DNA from: Niastella sp. | GTDB taxonomy: Bacteria > Bacteroidota > Bacteroidia > Chitinophagales > Chitinophagaceae | Length of the DNA stretch: 64,000 nt | Assembly (NCBI GenBank): GCA_017744515.1 | Contig: JAGIBF010000044.1 | Location: 1-64,000, forward strand | Direction: 5' to 3' | Shown here: positions 33,465-41,192 of the stretch, piece after piece | Layout of the letters: every line of letters starts with the position of its first letter | Numbering within the stretch: position 1 is the stretch's first letter | Program-made: the position numbers and the translations under genes | The notes under the pieces: generated by a model | Seen by the model: the letters and a program-made list of their open reading frames with translations, nothing else | What the model was told of the DNA's origin: nothing | Database searches by the model: none

Positions 33465-34061
33465 TTAGCGCTTTTTGGTGGCTTTCTTTTTGGCTGTTGC
33501 TTTAGGGGCTTCAACAACCGGCTCGGCTACTATTTCCCCGGGATATTCCACTTTACCGGACGGGATGGGCAGATCGCCAAAGACCGGCGGGAAAATGAGG
33601 GAGAAGTTCTCGATCGCGTTGTGGCTTACATCTACAAACTTCCAGGTTTGCCCGGCATCGTTGGATTGCCCTACGAGATAAGATGTTATCACTGCTTTCT
33701 TATCATTGATAAAGGTGTTGCGCACTTTTTCTATCACACACTGCCATTGATCAATGTCGTTGCGCATCTCAATGACGCGGATGGCCTCCGGCTTTTCTTC
33801 CAGCTTGGGCTCATTCCGGAAATAAATGGTTACCACATGCTCTTTAAACTGCTGGGCTCCTCCGTAATATTTAATGGCGGTGGGGTTGGTAAGTTCCGTA
33901 TAGGTTTTCCAGTCCTGGTAGAAATGGGCTTTTACAAAGCTTTCTGCAAACTTCATGGCATTGCGGGTGGCAATGGCCGTATCGGACTCCTGGGCCTGGG
34001 TTTGCCAGGTAGTAAACAGCAACAGGCATGAACCAAGGATAGTGGTGTAAACGCGTTTCAT
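33465..34061 (-). CDS. Exported protein of unknown function with basic tail
   Basis: A 198-residue protein with signal peptide MKRVYTTILGSCLLLFTTWQTQAQ when started at 34061. The first in-frame ATG at 34082 adds seven residues. The mature part (AMKFAESFVKAHFYQDWKTYTELTNPTAIKYYGG...) resembles NTF2-like or DUF-type secreted folds, but I cannot name one. The tail is Ala/Lys rich (KATAKKKATKKR). It lies between two terminators and is transcribed alone. Confidence 0.7.
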   Translation of the reverse strand: MKRVYTTILGSCLLLFTTWQTQAQESDTAIATRNAMKFAESFVKAHFYQDWKTYTELTNPTAIKYYGGAQQFKEHVVTIYFRNEPKLEEKPEAIRVIEMRNDIDQWQCVIEKVRNTFINDKKAVITSYLVGQSNDAGQTWKFVDVSHNAIENFSLIFPPVFGDLPIPSGKVEYPGEIVAEPVVEAPKATAKKKATKKR

Positions 34062-34084
34062 AGGGTATACATTTGAGGCCAAAA

Positions 34085-34120
34085 TATAAAAAAGCCCGGT
34101 AAGTTCATACCGGGCTTTTA
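34085..34120. terminator. Bidirectional intrinsic terminator downstream of the FKBP gene
   Basis: A 12-bp stem AAAAGCCCGGTA/TACCGGGCTTTT with a 6-nt loop is flanked by A-run and T-run. It would end the minus-strand FKBP transcript. Confidence 0.85.
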
Positions 34121-34152
34121 CTATCCTAAAATGCAGTTTTCTGCACAGTAAA

Positions 34153-34608
34153 TCAAGGCATTATGATGCGGGAAGCGCCGCCGCCGATGGACACCAGCTC
34201 GATGTCGAAGATCAGGTCTTCACCAGCAAGGGGGTGGTTGGCATCGAGGGTCACACTTTCTTCCTGAATATCTGTGATCACCACAGGGATAACCTGTCCG
34301 GAGCCATTGGTCATGTTGAGACGCATGCCCAGTTCGGGGTTCATATCCGGGGGGAAGTTGGCTTTGGGGAATTCTACCAGCATGCCGGGGTCTTTGGGAC
34401 CATAGGCCTGCTCAACGGGTATCTGGATGGTCTTTTTTTCGCCTACTGCCATACCGGTCACGCCATTATCGAATCCGGCAATAACGGAGCCACTACCTAC
34501 TTCAAATTCGAGTGGTTCACGGCCTTCTGAAGAGTCGAAGGTTGTTCCATCTGTTAACCGGCCATGGTAGTGCACCTTTACGGTATCACCCGATTTTGCT
34601 TGTTGCAT
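34153..34608 (-). CDS. FKBP-type peptidyl-prolyl isomerase (SlyD-like)
   Basis: A 151-residue cytosolic isomerase/chaperone. The N-terminal FKBP half has GDTVKVHYHGRLTDGTTFDSSEGREPLEFEVGSG and AGFDNGVTGMAVGEKKTIQIPVEQAYG. The inserted flap (DMNPELGMRLNMTNGSGQVIPVVITDI) and return strand DANHPLAGEDLIFDIEL are typical of SlyD proteins. The His-rich metal-binding tail of E. coli SlyD is missing, as in most Bacteroidota members. It stands alone with its own terminator. Confidence 0.93.
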   Translation of the reverse strand: MQQAKSGDTVKVHYHGRLTDGTTFDSSEGREPLEFEVGSGSVIAGFDNGVTGMAVGEKKTIQIPVEQAYGPKDPGMLVEFPKANFPPDMNPELGMRLNMTNGSGQVIPVVITDIQEESVTLDANHPLAGEDLIFDIELVSIGGGASRIIMP

Positions 34609-34959
34609 TTACAAAGTGTTTTAGTATGTTATTAAACTTCAGTCACCACCTCGTTTCTAATCATATGTGAAGAAAAGAAAGACCGGTTACTGCCGACAAA
34701 GTAACGGGAAAAAAATCATACCAGGGGCGGGAAATTCGGGATACCAGCTGCCTGTTACGGGTTGAAAGTTTCAGGTTTCAAGTTGCCGGTTACCATTTGC
34801 CGGTTACAGGTTACAGGTTGCACGGAAATGCGTTGCGCTGGTACCGGAGATTAATTTTATGTTACCGACTGACTGTAATTGTTTGTTTGCTATGCCGGCA
34901 ACTACCCCGGCATCTGGTTACAGCAATTAACTATCTTTGACTATCAATCACTTAAAGTA
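34609..34959. repeat. Intergenic region with a GGTTACAGG word repeat and the namZ promoter
   Basis: 34758-34827 is built of GGTTTCAAG, GCCGGTTAC and CAGGTTACAGGTT words, a single-arm relative of the element at 22586. The region 34609-34755 shows nothing I can identify. A TATCTTTG -7 box lies at 34932-34939, 20 nt before the start codon of the next gene. Confidence 0.65.
34932..34939 (+). promoter_or_regulatory. -7 box of the namZ gene
   Basis: TATCTTTG matches TAnnTTTG exactly, 20 nt before the ATG at 34960. The -33 element is not clear. Confidence 0.5.
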
Positions 34960-36273
34960 ATGAGAAGGATATTCATCATAATGATTGTGTTAGCTTGTGT
35001 GAAGGTTAACGCGGCTGATGTGAAGACAGTCGGTCCCGACATGCGTCGGGAGCAATCGACAATCGGCCATGTTGCATCCGGGATTGTGCCTGGTGCGGAG
35101 CGAACGGAGCTGTACCTGCCGCGGCTGCAGGGTAAGCGGGTAGCTGTTTTTGCCAATCATACTTCTACCATCGGCAATAAGAATATAGTAGATGTGCTGA
35201 AGGAAAAGGGTGTCAATATCACCGTGATCTTTGGACCTGAACATGGGTTCCGGGGCACGGCCGATGCCGGCGAGAAGGTGGGCAATTATACCGATCCGCA
35301 AACGGGTATACCGGTTGTTTCCCTGTACGGCACCAAGCACCGTCCTTCGGCTGACGACCTCAAGAATGTTGATATACTGTTGTTTGACATCCAGGATGTG
35401 GGCACCCGCTTTTATACTTATATCTCTTCCATGCAGGAGTATATGGAGGCGGCTATTGAGAATAATAAACCGCTGATTGTACTTGACCGTCCCAACCCCA
35501 ACGGGTTTTATGTGGACGGGCCTGTGCTCGATACGGCTTTCCGGTCGTTTGTTGGCATGCAGCCCGTCCCCATCGTGTATGGCATGACGCTGGGCGAATA
35601 TGCTTATATGCTGGCGGGTGAACAATGGCTGCAAAAGCCCGTGACAGCTCCCATCAACATTCCTGCTTCGCCTGAACGGGCTGCTCTGGAGAAGCGGCGC
35701 GCACCTACCAGCAGCAAGGCTTTTTCACTGACTATTATTCCCTGCACCGGCTATACGCATAAGAGCCTTTATGTGCTGCCCGTGAAGCCCTCTCCCAACC
35801 TGCCCGATATTCAATCTATCTACTGGTATGCTTCTACCTGCTTTTTTGAGGGTACGGTACTGAGTGAAGGACGGGGTACGGATAAGCCTTTCCAGTTGTT
35901 TGGCCATCCTACGCTGCCAACTAATTTGATTTCGTTTACACCGCGTAGTAAGCCTGGCGCCAACAATCCCAAGCTGAAGGATCAACTTTGTTATGGGTGG
36001 GACGTGAGTGGTGAGCCTGCCGATGTGTTGAAAAAAGTGAACAGGCAGGTGCAGATCAAATATCTGCTGGAGGCCTATAAGCAGTTCCCGCGGAAGGATT
36101 CTTTTTTCCTGAACAAGGGGAACTTTTTCAATAAGCTGGCGGGGAATGATGTGTTGATACAACAGGTGAAGGCGGGTGTTTCGGAAGCGGAGATACGCAA
36201 GAGCTGGGAGCCAGGATTGAAGTGGTTTAAGGAGATCAGGAAGAAGTATCTGATCTATGAGGATTTTGAGTGA
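34960..36273 (+). CDS. Exo-beta-N-acetylmuramidase NamZ family (DUF1343, GH171)
   Basis: A ~437-residue exported protein. The signal peptide is MRRIFIIMIVLACVKVNA. The DUF1343 signatures are present: KRVAVFANHTSTIGNKNIVDVL, IFGPEHGFRGTADAGEKV, LLFDIQDVGTRFYTYISSMQEYMEAA, VLDRPNPNGFYVDGPVLD and SEGRGTDKPFQLFG. Characterised members release N-acetylmuramic acid from peptidoglycan fragments, a recycling role in Bacteroidota. The start at 34960 is set by the signal peptide and promoter. A short word repeat touches its stop codon. Confidence 0.9.
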   Translation: MRRIFIIMIVLACVKVNAADVKTVGPDMRREQSTIGHVASGIVPGAERTELYLPRLQGKRVAVFANHTSTIGNKNIVDVLKEKGVNITVIFGPEHGFRGTADAGEKVGNYTDPQTGIPVVSLYGTKHRPSADDLKNVDILLFDIQDVGTRFYTYISSMQEYMEAAIENNKPLIVLDRPNPNGFYVDGPVLDTAFRSFVGMQPVPIVYGMTLGEYAYMLAGEQWLQKPVTAPINIPASPERAALEKRRAPTSSKAFSLTIIPCTGYTHKSLYVLPVKPSPNLPDIQSIYWYASTCFFEGTVLSEGRGTDKPFQLFGHPTLPTNLISFTPRSKPGANNPKLKDQLCYGWDVSGEPADVLKKVNRQVQIKYLLEAYKQFPRKDSFFLNKGNFFNKLAGNDVLIQQVKAGVSEAEIRKSWEPGLKWFKEIRKKYLIYEDFE

Positions 36274-36420
36274 GGTTGACAGGTTGAAATGTTGATAGGT
36301 TGATAAGGCGTTTGCTTCGATAGCAGATTTCTCACTCCGCTATCGCTTCGTTCGAAATGACAAAAAAGAAGGTACTTCGTTCAAAAAAGGTACTTCGTTC
36401 AAAAAATAAAGAGGGTTAGT
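36274..36420. repeat. GTTGA word repeat and TTTCTCACTCCGCT element
   Basis: 36274-36307 consists of GGTTGACA, GGTTGAAAT and GTTGATAG words and begins directly after the namZ stop codon. 36313-36362 is a copy of the CAGATTTCTCACTCCGCT...TTCGAAATGACA element, followed by duplicated GGTACTTCGTTCAAAAAA. Confidence 0.8.
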
Positions 36421-36440
36421 TAAATTATAATAACTGAGTA

Positions 36441-37394
36441 ATGAATGACCAATTGAAAGATACAAGGATTGTTTTTATGGGTACGCCGGAGTTTGCGGTG
36501 GCATCGCTGGATGCGCTGGTGAAAGCAGGCGCCCGTATTGTGGGTGTGGTAACTGCTCCCGATAAACCGGCGGGCCGTGGTATGAAGATGACTGAAAGTG
36601 CGGTGAAGAAGTATGCCGTGGAACATGGGCTGCACCTGTTGCAACCGGAGAAGCTGAAAGACCCTGCCTTCCTGGAAGCGTTGCGCGCGCTGCGGGTAGA
36701 TCTCCAGATAGTAGTGGCTTTCCGTATGCTGCCTGAAGTGGTATGGAATATGCCACCGATGGGCACCGTAAACCTGCATGGCTCGCTGTTGCCGCAATAC
36801 CGTGGTGCTGCGCCCATCAACTGGGCCGTGATCAATGGCGAGCGGGAAACCGGTGTGACTACGTTCAAATTGCAACATGCCATCGATACGGGCAATATTT
36901 TGCTGCAGGACAGTTTTGCTATTGGTGAGGATGATACCGCTGGTGACGTGCACGACTATATGAAGGAGGTGGGCGCCAAGTTGCTGGTGAAGACCGTAGA
37001 AGGATTGGTGGCCGGGACGATCGTGGAGAAGCCTCAATCGAGTTCAGAGTCAGGAGTCGAGAGTTCAGGGTCTTCGCTTAAGCATGCGCCCAAGATATTT
37101 ACGGAGACGTGCAAGATAGACTGGCATAAGCCGGCTTTCGATATTCATAATCTTATCCGGGGTTTATCGCCTTTCCCTGGTGCTTATACGTATCTGCAGG
37201 ATAAGGTGCTGAAGATATACCGTTCTAAAAAGGAGATTGCGCCGCCTGCTATTCCGGAGGGCACTGCTGATACGAATGGGAAGACGTACTTAAAGTTTGC
37301 GTGTGCGGATGGGTATATTCATGTGTTGGATCTGCAGCTGGAGGGAAAGAAGAGAATGACGATCGAGGAGTTTTTGAGGGGTTATCGCTTTTAA
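36441..37394 (+). CDS. fmt: Methionyl-tRNA formyltransferase
   Basis: A 317-residue cytosolic enzyme that formylates initiator Met-tRNA. The N-terminal formyltransferase domain has RIVFMGTPEFAV, APDKPAGRG, the catalytic NLHGSLLPQYRGAAPINWAV (Asn, His) and Asp in HAIDTGNILLQ. A C-terminal OB-like domain follows (KIDWHKPAFDIHNLIRGLSPFPGAYTYL). The linker between them contains the in-frame tract PQSSSESGVESSGSSL. It is encoded by a GAGTTCAGAGTC word repeat (37040-37070), which is a DNA element rather than a conserved part of Fmt. The essential enzyme seems to tolerate it because it falls between domains. Confidence 0.93.
   Translation: MNDQLKDTRIVFMGTPEFAVASLDALVKAGARIVGVVTAPDKPAGRGMKMTESAVKKYAVEHGLHLLQPEKLKDPAFLEALRALRVDLQIVVAFRMLPEVVWNMPPMGTVNLHGSLLPQYRGAAPINWAVINGERETGVTTFKLQHAIDTGNILLQDSFAIGEDDTAGDVHDYMKEVGAKLLVKTVEGLVAGTIVEKPQSSSESGVESSGSSLKHAPKIFTETCKIDWHKPAFDIHNLIRGLSPFPGAYTYLQDKVLKIYRSKKEIAPPAIPEGTADTNGKTYLKFACADGYIHVLDLQLEGKKRMTIEEFLRGYRF
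37040..37070. repeat. GAGTTCAGAGTC word repeat, in frame inside fmt
   Basis: 31 bp made of GAGTTCAGAGTC, AGGAGTCGA and GAGTTCAGGG words. The same words occur at 40345-40407 inside another gene and in the opposite orientation to coding. Confidence 0.75.
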
Positions 37395-37460
37395 TACACA
37401 AGCTACGAGCCTTTTGCTTCGAAGCTTTTTATCATTTCTGCTTTACTTTTTTGCACGGTG

Positions 37461-37780
37461 TGCAGGGCTTTTTTGTCACTTTCTTTGCTCCCGCTATTGC
37501 GGGACAGGCTTTGGATGCAAAGAAAGTAACCAAAGAAAAATCAAGTCAGGCCCGATCGCTCTCCCGCTATGGCGGGACAGGCTGCGCGGCCTGACGGGCC
37601 AACGCCTCTCCAAGGTGTAGCACTCCTTATTTATCACAGACTCCCAGTTGCTTCAAGTGTAGCATTCATTACTTATTACGATCAACCGGATGCTTTAAGT
37701 GTAACATTCTTTATTTATTATAAGCATCCAGACACTTCAAGTGTAATATTCTTTAAGAATTGCTTACTTGTTTTCTTCGA
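37461..37780. repeat. Dispersed repeat A, copy 2, with two mini-hairpins and a 42-bp tandem tail
   Basis: Shares the CTTTCTTTGC/GCAAAGAAAG stem and the CAAGTCAGGCCCGATCGCT block with 3141-3300. Extra mini-hairpins TCCCGCTATTGCGGGA (37489-37504) and TCCCGCTATGGCGGGA (37562-37577), each followed by CAGGCT, lie in the loop and after GATCGCT. The tail has units starting GTGTAG/GTGTAA at 37615, 37657, 37699 and 37741, an exact 42-bp period; the last is truncated. Confidence 0.85.
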
Positions 37781-37795
37781 CAGTTTTTGTTTTGT

Positions 37796-37976
37796 CAGCA
37801 GATTTCTCACTCCGCTGTCGCTTCGTTCGAAATGACAATGAAGGGTGAGTTGCCTTCGAAATGACAACGTAATAGCAAAAGAGGAGATACCTTTTAAAGG
37901 TGTCTCCTCTTTTGTTTGCATGTAGCTCGTTGTATTCGCTCGTAGCTCACAGCTCGTGGCCCGAAGCTATTAGTAT
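37796..37976. repeat. TTTCTCACTCCGCT element, terminator and AGCTCGTAGCTC word repeat
   Basis: 37797-37839 is a TTTCTCACTCCGCT...TTCGAAATGACA copy. 37922-37972 is made of TAGCTCGTTG, CTCGTAGCTC and ACAGCTCGTGG words ending in GAAGCTATTA. Related words occur at 37395-37430 and 53100-53137. This stretch abuts the stop codon of the LysM gene. Confidence 0.7.
37877..37914 (-). terminator. Intrinsic terminator downstream of the LysM gene
   Basis: Arms AAAAGAGGAGATACC and GGTGTCTCCTCTTTT (one G-T pair) enclose a TTTTAAA loop and are flanked by A-run and T-run. It can act on the minus strand after the gene at 37970. Confidence 0.8.
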
Positions 37977-39100
37977 TTTACATCGACATAGAACTTGCCG
38001 TTGTCGGTGCCGAGCTCGGAGGCGGCGGCATCACTGAGGCGGACCATCAGGCCAATGCTTTCTTTCATTTCGGGCAACTGGCCCAAGACTTTGGCATAGA
38101 TGGATTTTTGTGTTGAGGTAAAGGTGATCTTCACAATGGTGCCTGTTGGCACATTGTTCATCAGCGCATAGTATTTACCATCTTTCCAGCCACTGGTGCT
38201 GCGGAAGATACCTGCATTGCCGGTATTCGTTTTACCTGTCTCCGCATACTGCGACCTGAAATAACCGCCTTTGTGGTTGCTGCTGCCGGAGGATGTGTTA
38301 TTGCTGCCGGGCGCTGTGGTGGTGGCTACAGGTGTGGTGGTGGTTGGCGTTGTAGAAGCCGGTGTGGTAGCCGGTGGTGTAGCAGTAACAGGTTTTTCCA
38401 CTACTGGTGCGGGCGGCGTTGTTTTAGGCTCTTCTGTTTTCACCGTACCCATAGTTGTTTCTTTGTTGGGTGTGGTGGTTGTATTGGCTGCTGTACCTGT
38501 ATTGGAAGATGGTGTTGTTGTGGCAGGTGTTTCTTTCTTCGGCTCTTCTTTCACCGGTTCGACTTTGGCAACGGGCGGGGCCGCTGTTACTGCCACTATT
38601 TTATTGGTGCCTGATGCTGCCAATGCACTTTGTCCCTGTTTTACTTTCAGGTATCCTACTATAAGGCTCATGCCGGGTTTCAGCTGATCGTTGGTAACGT
38701 TGTTCCATTTTTCGAGGTTGGCCACCGGTACTTTCTGGTGGTTCTGGCTGATGCGGTACAGCCATTCTTTTTCCTGTACGGTATAGTAAAGTGGCACAAA
38801 TACTTCATCTGCCGCCTTGGTTCCGTCGATGGACAGGTTGGTGGTGAGTGGTATTTTGAGTGCTTGTCCGATGGCCAGGGGTTTGTCCATGCTGCTGTTG
38901 TTGAGCGGGGCAATTTCCTTAGGGCTCACGTTGTACAATCGTCCGATGCTATACCAGTTTTCTTTGGCTGCTACCGTGTGCGTGAGGTAGAGTGAAGGGG
39001 ATGTGCCCTGCACTTTGAGCTGCTGCGCACGCAGCGTGGTGGCCGAGGTTACTAAAACAAGAAGTAATACTTTGATTTTCAACATAGTCATGAATTTCAT
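37970..39100 (-). CDS. LysM-repeat protein with C-terminal RlpA/DPBB-like domain
   Basis: An exported protein of about 376 residues with signal LKIKVLLLVLVTSATTLRAQ. ATGs at 39100 and 39085 are both usable. Two LysM-like modules follow: HTVAAKENWYSIGRLYNVSPKEIAPLN and YTVQEKEWLYRISQNHQKVPVANLEKWNN (about residues 40-145). A long Thr/Pro/Val linker comes next (residues ~165-270). The last 75 residues (GTIVKITFTSTQKSIYAKVLGQLPEMK...VRLSDAAASELG) resemble the double-psi beta-barrel of RlpA, though the catalytic signature is weak. It probably binds peptidoglycan in the periplasm. A terminator and word repeats follow. Confidence 0.8.
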   Translation of the reverse strand: MKFMTMLKIKVLLLVLVTSATTLRAQQLKVQGTSPSLYLTHTVAAKENWYSIGRLYNVSPKEIAPLNNSSMDKPLAIGQALKIPLTTNLSIDGTKAADEVFVPLYYTVQEKEWLYRISQNHQKVPVANLEKWNNVTNDQLKPGMSLIVGYLKVKQGQSALAASGTNKIVAVTAAPPVAKVEPVKEEPKKETPATTTPSSNTGTAANTTTTPNKETTMGTVKTEEPKTTPPAPVVEKPVTATPPATTPASTTPTTTTPVATTTAPGSNNTSSGSSNHKGGYFRSQYAETGKTNTGNAGIFRSTSGWKDGKYYALMNNVPTGTIVKITFTSTQKSIYAKVLGQLPEMKESIGLMVRLSDAAASELGTDNGKFYVDVKY

Positions 39101-39125
39101 CACCGTGCAAAGATGTGGAATATTT

Positions 39126-40565
39126 TCAATTGTTACCACTTTTCAATATACGCCAGGCGGATGGATAATAGTTGTTGATCCTGTTGGGTAATACCTTGAT
39201 CCAACCTATTGCTATTCCGTCGTATTTTACCAGGGTCCATCCTGTTTTTGTGGCCGGTATTTTAACTTCTTCTCTTCTCAAATATTGCAGTGCTTCTTCT
39301 TTTTTTAACGTTACTGCAACAATATTTTCCGATAGCAGGTTGCTGAGTGCGAAGGCGTGATCGGGTACCAGGCTGTTGCCTGCTATTTTACCAATTATTG
39401 TACCGGCTTTGCGCAGGTACAAGTGTTCGGCTGTGATGTGGAGTGCTTCTTCGAGTGAGGCGGGGAAGGCAATGATCATATCACCCTGTTTCCATAACTG
39501 TACTGCCGCCTCTTTTTTAAGCCAGGGGTTGATGATCTCCGCTTCGGCCTTACTCACTTTTTGCCATTTTGTTTTTTTCGGTACACGGGGGACAGCGCTT
39601 CCTCCACTTTGTTTGCGGAAGCAAGCGAGGAATAATCCTTCGCCTTTCACTTTATCGGGAAAGAAGCGGTATCCGTATCCTTTGTTTTTTTCGCTGATCG
39701 TTTCTACAATGCCCCAACCGGGTTGTATTTGCAAGGGCAGGCTTTCGGATTCGAATTCCTCCATCAACCAATCGACGATTGCTTCATCTTCTTCGCGGGA
39801 GTAAGAGCAGGTGGAATAGATGAGCACGCCCTCCTCTTTAAGAGCTGCCAGGCTATCCGCCAGTATGCGCTGCTGACGTTGGCTGCAGAGTTGTACGTTC
39901 TGTTCACTCCATTCGGCTATGGCTGCTGAGTCGCGCCGGAACAGGCCGCTGCCGCTGCAGGGGGCATCGATGACCATAACATCAAAGAAATTTTCGAGCC
40001 GGGCAAAGTGTGCAGGATCATTGTTGGTAACGATCGTATTGACGGCGCCCCACTTGGTGAGGTTTTCTTCGAGGATGGCTGCGCGTGTTTTGATGACGTC
40101 GTTGCTGACCAGTAAACTATTGGGTGTGATCAGTGATTGCAGCGATGTAGATTTGCCACCAGGCGCTGCGCACAGATCGAGCACGCGGATATCTTTACTC
40201 AGATCGGTTGTTTGTTTCAATGCCTGTTCGAGAAACATACTGGAGGCTTCCTGCACATAATACAATCCGCCGTGAAAGGCGGGATCGAATGTGAAGGAGG
40301 GACGCTCGTCGAGATAGTAGCCGTGGGAGGTCCAGGGAATGGGGAGCCGGGAGTTCAGAGTCGGGAGTTCAGAGTTCGGAGTTCCGAGTTCGGAGTCGTG
40401 AGTCGAGGTTACCGGCTGTTGGTTACCGGTCCTTGAAGGGTTGAAGCGAATAGAGGTAACCTGTTCACCGGATTGGTGTACGGCCTCGAATGTTTCCCGG
40501 TTGTATCCTTTCACGCCTTCCAGCGAATCCAATAGTGCTTGTGGTAAGATCAAATTGTCCTGCAT
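39126..40565 (-). CDS. RsmF/NOL1-NOP2-Sun family rRNA cytosine methyltransferase
   Basis: A 479-residue SAM-dependent RNA m5C methyltransferase. Motifs: VLDLCAAPGGKSTSL (SAM), the catalytic VIDAPCSGSGLFRRD (Cys in PCS), the partner YSTCSYSREEDEAIVDWL, and a C-terminal PUA-like region (KVKGEGLFLACFRK and onward) as in RsmF/YebU. Near residues 48-77 an in-frame tract (GNQQPVTSTHDSELGTPNSE...) is coded by a GAGTTCAGAGTCGG/GGTTACCGG word repeat (40345-40436). It is absent from normal family members at this place, between the N-terminal piece and the SAM domain. A TACATTTG box lies 8 nt before the start codon. Confidence 0.87.
   Translation of the reverse strand: MQDNLILPQALLDSLEGVKGYNRETFEAVHQSGEQVTSIRFNPSRTGNQQPVTSTHDSELGTPNSELPTLNSRLPIPWTSHGYYLDERPSFTFDPAFHGGLYYVQEASSMFLEQALKQTTDLSKDIRVLDLCAAPGGKSTSLQSLITPNSLLVSNDVIKTRAAILEENLTKWGAVNTIVTNNDPAHFARLENFFDVMVIDAPCSGSGLFRRDSAAIAEWSEQNVQLCSQRQQRILADSLAALKEEGVLIYSTCSYSREEDEAIVDWLMEEFESESLPLQIQPGWGIVETISEKNKGYGYRFFPDKVKGEGLFLACFRKQSGGSAVPRVPKKTKWQKVSKAEAEIINPWLKKEAAVQLWKQGDMIIAFPASLEEALHITAEHLYLRKAGTIIGKIAGNSLVPDHAFALSNLLSENIVAVTLKKEEALQYLRREEVKIPATKTGWTLVKYDGIAIGWIKVLPNRINNYYPSAWRILKSGNN
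40345..40436. repeat. GAGTTCAGAGTCGG and GGTTACCGG word repeats in frame inside the rsmF-like gene
   Basis: 40345-40407 is made of GAGTTCAGAGTCGG, AGAGTTCGG and AGTCGTGAGTCG words. 40408-40436 continues with GTTACCGGCTGTTGGTTACC, a second word family also seen at 34758. Together they encode about 30 residues without breaking the frame. Confidence 0.8.
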
Positions 40566-40573
40566 TAATCGGG

Positions 40574-40581
40574 CAAATGTA
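40574..40581 (-). promoter_or_regulatory. -7 box of the rsmF-like gene
   Basis: Minus strand reads TACATTTG, 8 nt upstream of the ATG at 40565, giving a very short or absent leader. Confidence 0.45.
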
Positions 40582-40613
40582 CGTTCGAATCAGGAATTGG
40601 CATAGGTGGGTGA

Positions 40614-41081
40614 TCAATCAGCTTCGGCGTAATCGTCGAGGATGTTGGTCGGGTCGACTGATGCCGGTTGTCGTTTTCTTCTGTACAATTGTATCAACAT
40701 TAAAACGAAAAACAGGTGAGCGATTCCGACACAAGACCAATACAGCCATTCATTTGGTCTGAGAATGTGCGTAACAAAAATATCGTCCCTGATTGCCAAA
40801 ATAGGCAGCGCCACCAACACAAACAGTAGTAATACTATATAAGCCCAGGCAAAAAAACGTTTAAAGGGCTTTCTCTGGATTCGCCACAAGAAAATGCTTT
40901 CTATTATAAGTACTACTACGGTAGCTCCTAATATCACAGCGTCGTTTATAAAGGAGTTCAAAAATGCCGGCATTGGATATTGCGACGACTTTTCGTATTT
41001 GGCAACAAACTTTTGCTCACTAATAACAAGACCAATAAATACATACAGGAAGTATACCTGAACGCAAATTATCGGGATCAA
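40614..41081 (-). CDS. Small multi-pass membrane protein, paralogue of the next gene; start uncertain
   Basis: About 155 residues with four hydrophobic stretches and a basic then acidic tail (YRRKRQPASVDPTNILDDYAEAD). It resembles the neighbour at 41193: both have a Leu-Trp/Tyr-Trp-Arg-Ile motif after the second helix (LWRIQRK and YWRIRKS), PVGS/ALPIL-type loops and a similar tail. No in-frame ATG exists at the expected place. The frame is open to CTG at 41120, whose translation LKNKKNYTAPF aligns with the start of the neighbour. An ATG at 41130 lies out of frame. This may be a non-ATG start or a frameshift near 41111-41118. Function unknown. Confidence 0.6.
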   Translation of the reverse strand: MIPIICVQVYFLYVFIGLVISEQKFVAKYEKSSQYPMPAFLNSFINDAVILGATVVVLIIESIFLWRIQRKPFKRFFAWAYIVLLLFVLVALPILAIRDDIFVTHILRPNEWLYWSCVGIAHLFFVLMLIQLYRRKRQPASVDPTNILDDYAEAD

Positions 41082-41192
41082 AAACCAGAAAGGGGCTGTA
41101 TAGTTTTTCTTATTTTTCAGGTGTAATCATTGAGAATGTCAGGGCTGTCGGGTGTGGGCGGGGGGCTATAAGTTTTTTATTATTTACCATAT

